Below are positions 20,801 to 32,800 of a stretch of DNA of 64,000 nucleotides, in pieces. The notes under the pieces are model-generated. The model ran no database searches. It saw only the letters and a program-made list of their open reading frames with translations, and was not told the DNA's origin. Each line of letters starts with the position of its first letter. Positions within the stretch are counted from its first letter, which is position 1. The position numbers and the translations under genes were made by a program. Source of the DNA: Thermohalobaculum sp965247385 (lineage in GTDB: Bacteria; Pseudomonadota; Alphaproteobacteria; Rhodobacterales; Rhodobacteraceae). The stretch covers positions 682,001 to 746,000 of the forward strand of contig CBDFHG010000002.1 of NCBI GenBank assembly GCA_965247385.1. Reading direction: 5' to 3'.

Positions 20801-23800
20801 TGACATCAAAGGTCTGGCTGGTGCTGGCACCATTGGCGTCGGTCACTGTGTAGGTCAGCACGGTGCTCGCCGCCGCGGTCGGCGTGCCGGACAGCGTGCG
20901 GCTGGCTGCGGTAAAGGTCAGACCCGTCGGCAGCCCGGTCAGGGTGTAGCTCAGGGTGCCGGTGCCACCGCTGGCTTCCAGCAGGACCAGGTCGGTGATC
21001 GCCGTGTCCACGGTATAGCTCTGGTCGTCCGGCGCGGTCAGCGCCAGGCTGTCGTTCACGGTGACGGTGAAGGTCTGGCTGGTGCTGGCACCATTGGCGT
21101 CGGTCACCGTGTAGGTCAGTTCGGTGATCGCCGCCGTGCCCGGCGTGCCGGACAGCGTGCGGGTGCCGGCGTCAAAGCGCAGCCCGTCCGGCGGATCGGT
21201 CAGGGCGTAGATCAGGGGCGCGGTGCCGCCGGTCGCTTCCGGCAGTTCCAGGTCGGTGATCGCCGTGTCCAGGGTATAGCCCTGGGCACCCGGCGCGTTC
21301 AGCGCCAGGCCGTCGTTCACGGTGACGGTGAAGGTCTGGCTGGCGGTGGCGTCATTGGTGTCGGTCACTGTGTAGGTCAGCACGGTGCTCGCCGCCGCGG
21401 TCGGCGTGCCGGACAGCGTGCGGCTGGCTGCGGTAAAGGTCAGACCCGTCGGCAGCCCGGTCAGGGTGTAGGTCAGGGTGCCGGTGCCACCGCTGGCTTC
21501 CAGCAGGGCCAGGTCGGTGATCGCCGTGTCCACGGTATAGCTCTGGTCGTCCGGCGCGGTCAGCGCCAGGCTGTCGTTCACGGTGACGGTGAAGGTCTGG
21601 CTGGTGCTGGCACCATTGGCGTCGGTCACCGTGTAGGTCAGTTCGGTGATCGCCGCCGTGCCCGGCGTGCCGGACAGCGTGCGGGTGCCGGCGTCAAAGC
21701 GCAGCCCGTCCGGCAGATTGGTCAGGGCGTAGGTCAGGGGCGCGGTGCCGCCGGTGGCCGCCGGCAGCTCCAGCTCGGTGATCGTCGTGCCCAGGGTATA
21801 GCCCTGGTCGCCCGCCGTGGTCAGCACCAGGCCGTCGTTCACGGTGACGGTGAAGGTCTGGCTGGCGGTGGCGTCATTGGTGTCGGTCACTGTGTAGGTC
21901 AGCACGGTGCTCGCCGCCGCGGTCGGCGTGCCGGACAGCGTGCGGCTGGCTGCGGTAAAGGTCAGACCCGTCGGCAGCCCGGTCAGGGTGTAGATCAGGG
22001 TGCCGGTGCCACCGCTGGCTTCCAGCAGGACCAGGTCGGTGATCGCCGTGTCCACGGTATAGCTCTGGTCGTCCGGCGCGGTCAGCGCCAGGCTGTCGTT
22101 CACGGTGACGGTGAAGGTCTGGCTGGTGCTGGCGTCATTGGCGTCGGTCACCGTGTAGGTCAGTTCGGTGATCGCCGCCGTGCCCGGCGTGCCGGACAGC
22201 GTGCGGGTGCCGGCGTCAAAGCGCAGCCCGTCCGGCAGATTGGTCAGGGCGTAGGTCAGGGGCGCGGTGCCGCCGGTGGCCGCCGGCAGCTCCAGCTCGG
22301 TGATCGTCGTGCCCAGGGTATAGCCCTGGTCGCCCGCCGTGGTCAGCACCAGGCCGTCGTTCACGGTGACGGTGAAGGTCTGGCTGGCGGTGGCGTCATT
22401 GGTGTCGGTCACTGTGTAGGTCAGCACGGTGCTCGCCGCCGCGGTCGGCGTGCCGGACAGCGTGCGGCTGGCTGCGGTAAAGGTCAGACCCGTCGGCAGC
22501 CCGGTCAGGGTGTAGGTCAGGGTGCCGGTGCCACCGCTGGCTTCCAGCAGGACCAGGTCGGTGATCGCCGTGTCCACGGTATAGCTCTGGTCGTCCGGCG
22601 CGGTCAGCGCCAGGCTGTCGTTCACGGTGACGGTGAAGGTCTGGCTGGTGCTGGCACCATTGGCGTCGGTCACCGTGTAGGTCAGTTCGGTGATCGCCGC
22701 CGTGCCCGGCGTGCCGGACAGCGTGCGGTTGGTCGGATTGAAGGCCAGACCCGCCGGCGGATCGGTCAGGGCGTAGGTCAGGGGCGCGGTGCCGCCGGTG
22801 GCCGCCGGCAGCTCCAGCTCGGTGATCGTCGTGCCCAGGGTATAGCCCTGGTCGCCCGCCGTGGTCAGCACCAGGCCGTCGTTCACGGTGACGGTGAAGG
22901 TCTGGCTGGCGGTGGCGTCATTGGTGTCGGTCACTGTGTAGGTCAGCACGGTGCTCGCCGCCGCGGTCGGCGTGCCGGACAGCGTGCGGCTGGCTGCGGT
23001 AAAGGTCAGACCCGTCGGCAGGGCGCCGGTCAGGGTGTAGGTCAGGGTGCCGGTGCCACCGCTGGCTTCCAGCAGGACCAGGTTGGTGATCGCCGTGTCC
23101 ACGGTATAGCTCTGGTCGTCCGGCGCGGTCAGCGCCAGGCTGTCGTTCACGGTGACCATGAAGGTCTGGCTGGTGCTGGCGTCATTGGCGTCGGTCACCG
23201 TGTAGGTCAGTTCGGTGCTCGCCGCCGTGCCCGGCGTGCCGGACAGCGTGCGGGTGCCGGCGTCAAAGCGCAGCCCGTCCGGCGGATCGGTCAGGGCGTA
23301 GGTCAGGGGCGCGGTGCCGCCGGTCGCTTCCGGCAGGATCAGGGCGTCGATTGCCGTGTCCAGGGTATAGCTCTGGTCGTCCGGCGCGGTCAGCACCAGG
23401 CCGTCGTTCACGGTGACGGTGAAGGTCTGGCTGGCGGTGGCGTCATTGGTGTCGGTCACTGTGTAGGTCAGCACGGTGCTCGCCGCCGCGGTCGGCGTGC
23501 CGGACAGTGTGCGTGTGCCGGCGTTAAAGTCCAGTCCGTCCGGCAGGTCGGCACCCGCCGGCCCGGTCAGGGTGTAGCTCGGGGTGCCGGTGCCGCCGGT
23601 GGCCGCCGACAGGGCCAGGGGGGTGATCAGCGTGCCCGCGGTATAGCTCTGGGCGGGCGGCGCGCTCAGCGCCAGGCCGTCGCTCACGGTGACCATGAAG
23701 GTCTGGCTGGTGGTGGCGTCATTGGCGTCGGTCACCGTGTAGGTCAGCACGGTGACATCGGCCATGCCCGGCGTGCCGGACAGCGTGCGGTTGGTCGGAT

Positions 23801-26800
23801 TGAAGGCCAGACCCGCCGGCGGATCGGTCAGGGCGTAGATCAGGGGCGCGGTGCCGCCGGTCGCTTCCGGCAGCTCCAGGTCGGTGATCGTCGTGTCCAG
23901 GGTATAGCCCTGGGCACCCGGCGCGTTCAGCGCCAGGCCGTCGTTCACGGTGACGGTGAAGGTCTGGCTGGTGCTGGCACCATTGGCGTCGGTCACCGTG
24001 TAGGTCAGTTCGGTGATCGCCGCCACGGTCGGCGTGCCGGACAGCATGCGGGTGCCGGCGGTAAAGGTCAGTCCGTCCGGCAGGGTGGCGGCGGCCCCCG
24101 GCCCGGTCAGGGTGTAGGTCAGGGTGCCGGTGCCGCCGGTGGCCGCCGACAGGGCCAGGGGGGTGATCAGCGTGCCCGCGGTATAGCTCTGGGCGGGCGG
24201 CGCGCTCAGCGCCAGGCCGTCGCTCACGGTGACCATGAAGGTCTGGCTGGTGGTGGCGTCATTGGCGTCGGTCACCGTGTAGGTCAGCACGGTGACATCG
24301 GCCATGCCCGGCGTGCCGGACAGCGTGCGGTTGGTCGGATTGAAGGCCAGACCCGCCGGCGGATCGGTCAGGGCGTAGATCAGGGGCGCGGTGCCGCCGG
24401 TCGCTTCCGGCAGCTCCAGGTCGGTGATCGTCGTGTCCAGGGTATAGCCTTGGTCGCCCGCCGTGGTCAGCACCAGGCCGTCGTTCACGGTGACGGTGAA
24501 GGTCTGGCTGGTGCTGGCGTCATTGGCGTCGGTCACCGTGTAGGTCAGTTCGGTGATCGCCGCCGCGGTCGGCGTGCCCGTGAGCCTGCGGCTGGCCGAA
24601 TTGAAGGTCAGACCCGCCGGCGGATCGGTCAGGGCGTAGGTCAGGGGCGCGGTGCCGCCGGTCGCTTCCGGCAGGATCAGGGCGTCGATTGCCGTGTCCA
24701 GGGTATAGCCCTGGTCGCCCGGCGCGGGCAGCGTCACGCCGTCGTTCACGGTGACATCAAAGGTCTGGCTGGTGCTGGCACCATTGGCGTCGGTCACTGT
24801 GTAGGTCAGCACGGTGCTCGCCGCCGCGGTCGGCGTGCCGGACAGCGTGCGGCTGGCTGCGGTAAAGGTCAGACCCGTCGGCAGGGCGCCGGTCAGGGTG
24901 TAGCTCAGGGTGCCGGTGCCACCGCTGGCTTCCAGCAGGACCAGGTCGGTGATCGCCGTGTCCACGGTATAGCTCTGGTCGTCCGGCGCGGTCAGCGCCA
25001 GGCTGTCGTTCACGGTGACGGTGAAGGTCTGGCTGGTGCTGGCACCATTGGCGTCGGTCACCGTGTAGGTCAGTTCGGTGATCGCCGCCGTGCCCGGCGT
25101 GCCGGACAGCGTGCGGGTGCCGGCGTCAAAGCGCAGCCCGTCCGGCAGATTGGTCAGGGCGTAGGTCAGGGGCGCGGTGCCGCCGGTGGCCGCCGGCAGC
25201 TCCAGCTCGGTGATCGTCGTGCCCAGGGTATAGCCCTGGTCGCCCGCCGTGGTCAGCACCAGGCCGTCGTTCACGGTGACGGTGAAGGTCTGGCTGGCGG
25301 TGGCGTCATTGGTGTCGGTCACTGTGTAGGTCAGCACGGTGCTCGCCGCCGCGGTCGGCGTGCCGGACAGCGTGCGGCTGGCTGCGGTAAAGGTCAGACC
25401 CGTCGGCAGCCCGGTCAGGGTGTAGGTCAGGGTGCCGGTGCCACCGCTGGCTTCCAGCAGGACCAGGTCGGTGATCGCCGTGTCCACGGTATAGCTCTGG
25501 TCGTCCGGCGCGGTCAGCGCCAGGCTGTCGTTCACGGTGACGGTGAAGGTCTGGCTGGTGCTGGCACCATTGGCGTCGGTCACCGTGTAGGTCAGTTCGG
25601 TGATCGCCGCCACGGTCGGCGTGCCGGACAGCATGCGGGTGCCGGCGGTAAAGGTCAGTCCGTCCGGCAGGGTGGCGGCGGCCCCCGGCCCGGTCAGGGT
25701 GTAGGTCAGGGTGCCGGTGCCGCCGGTGGCCGCCGACAGGGCCAGGGGGGTGATCAGCGTGCCCGCGGTATAGCTCTGGGCGGGCGGCGCGCTCAGCGCC
25801 AGGCCGTCGCTCACGGTGACCATGAAGGTCTGGCTGGTGGTGGCGTCATTGGCGTCGGTCACCGTGTAGGTCAGCACGGTGACATCGGCCATGCCCGGCG
25901 TGCCGGACAGCGTGCGGTTGGTCGGATTGAAGGCCAGACCCGCCGGCGGATCGGTCAGGGCGTAGATCAGGGGCGCGGTGCCGCCGGTCGCTTCCGGCAG
26001 CTCCAGGTCGGTGATCGTCGTGTCCAGGGTATAGCCTTGGTCGCCCGCCGTGGTCAGCACCAGGCCGTCGTTCACGGTGACGGTGAAGGTCTGGCTGGTG
26101 CTGGCGTCATTGGCGTCGGTCACCGTGTAGGTCAGTTCGGTGATCGCCGCCGCGGTCGGCGTGCCCGTGAGCCTGCGGCTGGCCGAATTGAAGGTCAGAC
26201 CCGCCGGCGGATCGGTCAGGGCGTAGGTCAGGGGCGCGGTGCCGCCGGTCGCTTCCGGCAGGATCAGGGCGTCGATTGCCGTGTCCAGGGTATAGCCCTG
26301 GTCGCCCGGCGCGGGCAGCGTCACGCCGTCGTTCACGGTGACATCAAAGGTCTGGCTGGTGCTGGCACCATTGGCGTCGGTCACCGTGTAGGTCAGCACG
26401 GTGCTCGCCGCCGCGGTCGGCGTGCCGGACAGCGTGCGGCTGGCTGCGGTAAAGGTCAGACCCGTCGGCAGCCCGGTCAGGGTGTAGGTCAGGGTGCCGG
26501 TGCCACCGCTGGCTTCCAGCAGGACCAGGTCGGTGATCGCCGTGTCCACGGTATAGCTCTGGTCGTCCGGCGCGGTCAGCGCCAGGCTGTCGTTCACGGT
26601 GACCATGAAGGTCTGGCTGGTGCTGGCACCATTGGCGTCGGTCACCGTGTAGGTCAGTTCGGTGATCGCCGCCGTGCCCGGCGTGCCGGACAGCGTGCGG
26701 GTGCCGGCGTCAAAGCGCAGCCCGTCCGGCGGATCGGTCAGGGCGTAGGTCAGGGGCGCGGTGCCGCCGGTGGCCGCCGGCAGGGTCACGTCGACCGCCG

Positions 26801-29800
26801 TGTCCACGGTATAGCCCTGGTTGTCCACCGCCGCGCTCAGCACCAGGCGGCCGTTCACGGTGACGGTGAAGGTCTGGCTGGCGGTGGCGTCATTGGTGTC
26901 GGTCACTGTGTAGGTCAGCACGGTGCTCGCCGCCGCGGTCGGCGTGCCGGACAGCGTGCGGCTGGCTGCGGTAAAGGTCAGACCCGTCGGCAGCCCGGTC
27001 AGGGTGTAGGTCAGGGTGCCGGTGCCACCGCTGGCTTCCAGCAGGACCAGGTCGGTGATCGCCGTGTCCACGGTATAGCTCTGGTCGTCCGGCGCGGTCA
27101 GCGCCAGGCTGTCGTTCACGGTGACGGTGAAGGTCTGGCTGGTGCTGGCACCATTGGCGTCGGTCACCGTGTAGGTCAGTTCGGTGATCGCCGCCGTGCC
27201 CGGCGTGCCGGACAGCGTGCGGTTGGTCGGATTGAAGGCCAGACCCGCCGGCGGATCGGTCAGGGCGTAGGTCAGGGGCGCGGTGCCGCCGGTGGCCGCC
27301 GGCAGCTCCAGCTCGGTGATCGTCGTGCCCAGGGTATAGCCCTGGTCGCCCGCCGTGGTCAGCACCAGGCCGTCGTTCACGGTGACGGTGAAGGTCTGGC
27401 TGGCGGTGGCGTCATTGGTGTCGGTCACTGTGTAGGTCAGCACGGTGCTCGCCGCCGCGGTCGGCGTGCCGGACAGCGTGCGGCTGGCTGCGGTAAAGGT
27501 CAGACCCGTCGGCAGGGCGCCGGTCAGGGTGTAGCTCAGGGTGCCGGTGCCACCGCTGGCTTCCAGCAGGACCAGGTTGGTGATCGCCGTGTCCACGGTA
27601 TAGCTCTGGTCGTCCGGCGCGGTCAGCGCCAGGCTGTCGTTCACGGTGACCATGAAGGTCTGGCTGGTGCTGGCACCATTGGCGTCGGTCACCGTGTAGG
27701 TCAGTTCGGTGCTCGCCGCCGTGCCCGGCGTGCCGGACAGCGTGCGGGTGCCGGCGTCAAAGCGCAGCCCGTCCGGCGGATCGGTCAGGGCGTAGGTCAG
27801 GGGCGCGGTGCCGCCGGTGGCTTCCGGCAGGATCAGGGCGTCGATTGCCGTGTCCAGGGTATAGCCCTGGTCGCCCGCCGTGGTCAGCACCAGGCCGTCG
27901 TTCACGGTGACGATGAAGGTCTGGCTGGCGGTGGCGTCATTGGTGTCGGTCACTGTGTAGGTCAGCACGGTGCTCGCCGCCGCGGTCGGCGTGCCGGACA
28001 GCGTGCGGCTGGCTGCGGTAAAGGTCAGACCCGTCGGCAGCCCGGTCAGGGTGTAGGTCAGGGTGCCGGTGCCACCGCTGGCTTCCAGCAGGACCAGGTC
28101 GGTGATCGCCGTGTCCACGGTATAGCTCTGGTCGTCCGGCGCGGTCAGCGCCAGGCTGTCGTTCACGGTGACGGTGCGGGTCAGCGGGTCGGCGGCATTG
28201 CCGGCGCTGTCCATCACATTGTAGGTAAGGGTGTACTCACCAGCAGTGTCAACGTCCACGGGGCCATCGGTAATGACAATGTTGGAGAAGGCGATGGGGC
28301 CATCAAGAACATCATCGGCGGTTACCGGGTCGTTGTAGGCATCACCCTTTGTTATGGTGACGCTGGCTCCGCCGCCATTCAGGCTAATGGTTGGCTTCAC
28401 GGTATCATGCATAAACCTGGCAAGCCCGGCAAATTCGGAGACAACGCCATTCACTGTCTGGCGGGCTCGCACCACATTGTCGTTATATGTGGCTTGGGCA
28501 ACATCAAGGTCGAAACTACGGCCGGTGTTGCTGCCGGTGGTGTAAGAGTTGCCACTATTGGAAGACCATTCCCAGGTGTCCCTGTCGTTCTGAAAATCGG
28601 CGTGCAGTGTAACCACTATTGATCTGTTTCTGGTGATGCGGTCCGTATTAGTACCACCATCGCGAGCCGTGTCGCTCGCCAGGGCAATGCCTGGTTGTGG
28701 AACGGCACGGGCAACGGTGACGGTGTAGGTTTGTTCTCCGACGCCGTCCTCGGCGACGACGACGATGGGGATGGTGTTATTGCCAACATCCAATTCAATC
28801 GCTTCACTGGGTTGGCCGCTGTCAACAATCGCGTCGTTCACAGCCACGGCTGCGCCGTCGTCAGTCGTGGTCGGCGTTACCGTAACGCTTGCCACATCAG
28901 TGCCCACGCTGACGGCGTAGGCATTGGTGGCAGCATCGAAGGTCGGATTCAGGGTGCCTGCCGAAACATCCAGGGCGGACAGAGTCGAATCCGTAGACAG
29001 GGCCGCGGCAGCCACAGCACCGGTCGCCAGGCTGGCAACTTTTTTACCGCCACCTTCGCCGTCGGTGTAAGTGGCGACCACTCGAATAATCCTGCCGACA
29101 TCACCAACTACCGGATCGTAGGTCGCACTGGTGGCACCGCTGATGTCGGGCCAGGCGGCATCGTCGGCGGCGTCGGTGCCGTCCACCGCGCTTTGCCATT
29201 GATGCGTAATGCTGGAAACAGGCGTTCCATCAGCCGGCGAATCCTCGTCAGTCACCGTGCCGGCGGCTAGCATCTCGCCAACCTGCGCGTCGCCGGTAAT
29301 GGCACTGATGGCACCCGGTTCATCCACGTTGGTAACTATTATCGTTACCGCCGTCGGGGCGCTGGTCTCGGACTCGCTGTCGGTGGCGGTTACGGTGATT
29401 TCATACCTGTTGTCGATGTTGGCATCCGCCGGTGCCTCAAAGTTTGGCGGTTCCCTGAAGGTCAAGACGCCCCTTGGGCTGTCAAGCATGAATTCAAGCA
29501 TGAAGTGTCCCGCATCGGTTCCGCCGAGGGTGAAGCCGGTAATGGTTCTGGTGCCAGTCGCGATCGCAGTGAAGGTCGCCACAGTGCCCGTGGCATTTTC
29601 GGCAAACTCTCTTACAGCTGGTGGTGTAGCAAGAGTGGTTACATCAACCGCGTCAGAATCTGGACTTGTCCCGGCAGAATTTGTTGCTGTAACGACATAC
29701 TTGTACGATGTCTCAGGAGTCAGGCCAGTATCAGTGGCAGTCAATGCATTGCCTGAAAACACTACTACATCAGCACCGCCATCAACAACTCTGGTCAGGG

Positions 29801-32800
29801 TATAACTGTCGGCATTATCCACTGCACCCCATGAGAGTGCTATGCTGGTATCAGTGATTGTTCCTGCAGAAAATTGAGGTGGTTCAGGCGTGGTCGCGGC
29901 CACGGTGACGGTGAAGGTCGTCTGGCTGGTGGCGCCATTGACGTCGGTCACCGTGTAGGTCAGCACGGTGATCGCCGCCGTGCCCGGCGTGCCGGACAGC
30001 GTGCGGGTGTGGGCGGTAAAGTCCAGTCCCGCCGGCAGGGCATCGCCCCCTGGGCCGGTCAGGTCGTAGGTCAGGGGCGGGGAGCCGCCGGTCGCTTTCG
30101 GCAGGATCACGTCGACCGCCGTGTTCACGGTATAGCCCTGGTTGTCCACCAGGGGCAGCTCCACGTCGTCGAAGACGATGATGAGGAAGGATTCCGTGGT
30201 GCTGGCGCCATTGGCGTCGGTCACCGTGTAGAACACGCGGTTAAAGTCAGCGCGCACGGTCGGTGTGCCGGACAGCGTGCGGCTGGCGGGGGTAAAGGTC
30301 AGACCCGCCGGCAGGGCGCCGGTCAGAGTGTAGGTCAGTTCGCCGGTGCCGCCGGTCGCCACCGGCAGGGTCACGTCGACCGCCGTGCCCACGGTATAGA
30401 ACTGGAGGCGCGGCCGCGTCAGCGTCACGTCGGCGTTCACGGTGACGGTGAAGTCCTGCGTGGCGACGACGGGCGTGGTCGCCGAGTCGGTGACCGTATA
30501 GGTCAGGATGGTGGTCGCCGCCGCGGTCGGCGTGCCGGACAGCGTGCGGCTGGCCGGATTGAAGGACAGACCCGCTGGCAGGGCATCGCCCGGCCCGGTC
30601 AGAGTGTAGGTCGGTTCGCCGATGCCGCCGGTGGCCGCCGGCAGGGTCACGTCGACCGCCGTGTCCACGGTATAGTTCTGGTCGTCCGGATCGGGCAGCA
30701 CCAGGGGGGCGGGCACGGTGACGGTGACGGTGAAGTCCTGCGTGGCGACGACGGGCGTGGCCGCCGAGTCGGTGACCGTATAGGTCAGGATGGTGGTCGC
30801 CAGCGCAGTCGGTGTGCCCGTGAGCCTGCGGCTGGCCGCATTGAAGCTCAGGCCCGCCGGCAGGGCGTCGCCCGGGCCGGTCAGGGCGTAGGTCAGGGCG
30901 CCGGTGCCACCGGTCGCTTTCGGCAGCTCCAGTTCGGCGATCTCGGTGTCCACGGTATAGCTCTGGTTGGCCTGCGCGGGCAGCGCCAGGGGGGCGGTAA
31001 CGGTTGCGGTCGGTGCGCTGGTGGCTTCGTCGGTGTTGCTGCCAAAACCATCGGTGTAAGAGACAACCACGCGCAGGGTGTCGCCTGCATCAGCAGCCAC
31101 CACCTCGTATGTATTTTGATCATCACCGATGTTTATGGGCACGCCGCCGCCGGACGGCAATCGTTGCCATTGATAGCCGCTAATCGCGCCCACGCTATCC
31201 TCGTCGGTTACCGTGGCGGTCAGGGTCATCCCGACCTGCGCGTTGCCGGTGATGCTGACGCTGCCGGGATCTTCCGCATCAGTAACCCTTATCGTTACCT
31301 CCCTCGCGAGGTTGTCATCGAATATGCTGTCGTCGGTGGCGGTTACGGAGATTTCATACCTGTTGTCGGTGTTGGCATCCGCCGGTGCCTCAAAGTTTGG
31401 CGGTTCCCTGAAGGTCACGACGCCCCTTGAGAGGCGTCTGCCAGGTATGAATTCAACCATGAAGTGTTCCGCATCGTCTCCGCTGAGGTTGAAGCCGGTA
31501 ATGGTTCTGGTGCCAGTCGCGGTCGCAGTGAAGCTCGCCACAGTGCCCGTGGCATTTTCGGCAACCGTTATTAGAAATGGTGCAGGTCCAAGTGTAGCAA
31601 GAGTGGTTGCATCAACCTCGTTAGAATCTGCACTTGTCCCGGCAGAATTTGTTGCTGTAACGACATACTTGTACGATGTCTCAGGAGTCAGGCCAGTATC
31701 AGTGGCAGTCAATGCATTGCCTGAAAACACTACTACATCAGCACCGCCAACAACTCTGGTCAGGGTATAACTTTCGGCATTTGTCACTGCACCCCATGAG
31801 AGTGCTATGCTGGTATCAGTGATTGTTCCTGCAGAAAGTACAGGTGGTACAGGCCTGGTCGCGGCCACCGGCTCGCTCACGGTGACGGTGCGGGTCAGCG
31901 GGTCGGCGGCATTGCCGGCGCGGTCCATCACATTGTAGGTAAGGGTGTACTCACCAGCAGTGTCAACGTCCACGGGGCCACCGGTAATGGCAATGTTGGA
32001 GAAGGCGATGGGGCCATCAAGAACATCATCGGCGGTTACCGGGTCGTTGTAGGCATCACCCTTTGTTATGGTGACGCTGGTTCCGCCGTCATTCAGGCTA
32101 ATGGTTGGCTTCACGGTATCATGCTGGAACATGGCAAGCCCGGCAAATTCGGAGACAACGCCATTCACTGTCTGGCGGGCTCGCACCACATTGTCGTTAT
32201 ATGTGGCTTGGGCAACATCAAGGTCGAAACTACGGCCGGTGTTGCTGCCGGTGGTGTAAGAGTTGCCACTATTGGAAGACCATTCCCAGGTGTCCCTGGC
32301 GTTCTGAAAATCGGCGTGCAGTGTAACCACTATTGATCTGTTTCTGGTGATGCGGTCCGTATTAGTACCACCATCGCGAGCCGTGTCGCTCGCCAGGGCA
32401 ATGCCTGGTTGTGGAACGGCACGGGCAACGGTGACGGTGTAGGTTTGTGTTGAAGTGTCCTCGGCGGTGACGACGATGGGGATGGTGTTATTGCCAACAT
32501 CCAAGTCAATCGCTTCACTGGGTTGGCCGCTGGCAACAGCAACGCCGTTCACAGTCACGGTTGCCTTGCCGGTGTCAGTCACGGTCGGCGTAACCGTAAC
32601 GCTGGTTTCCCCAGTGCCCACGCTGACGGCGTAAGCGTCGGTGCCGGACGCGAAGGCCGGATTCAGGGTGCCTGCCGAAACATCCAGGGCGGACAGAGTC
32701 GAATCCGTAGACAGGGCCGCGGCAGCCACAGCACCGGTCGCCGCGCTGGTGGCGGTCTGGCTGAGGAATCCCGGGACGCCGGTGTAAGTGGCGACCACTC

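Noticed and set aside
15760..28167. Tandem repeats as a possible CRISPR array or satellite
   Set aside because: The units are about 261 bp, contiguous, in frame and protein-coding with no unique spacers, so they are protein repeats.
24450..28622. A 1,390-codon open frame on the plus strand across the repeat array
   Set aside because: It is the antisense of the He_PIG repeats. The repeats are GC-rich and have no antisense stops in that phase, so the frame simply repeats with them (Arg/Gly/Gln-rich, no domain). No independent start context was found.
29874..31430. A 518-codon plus-strand frame within the giant gene
   Set aside because: Antisense of He_PIG and Ig-like repeats; Arg/Gly-rich, repetitive only because the sense strand is.
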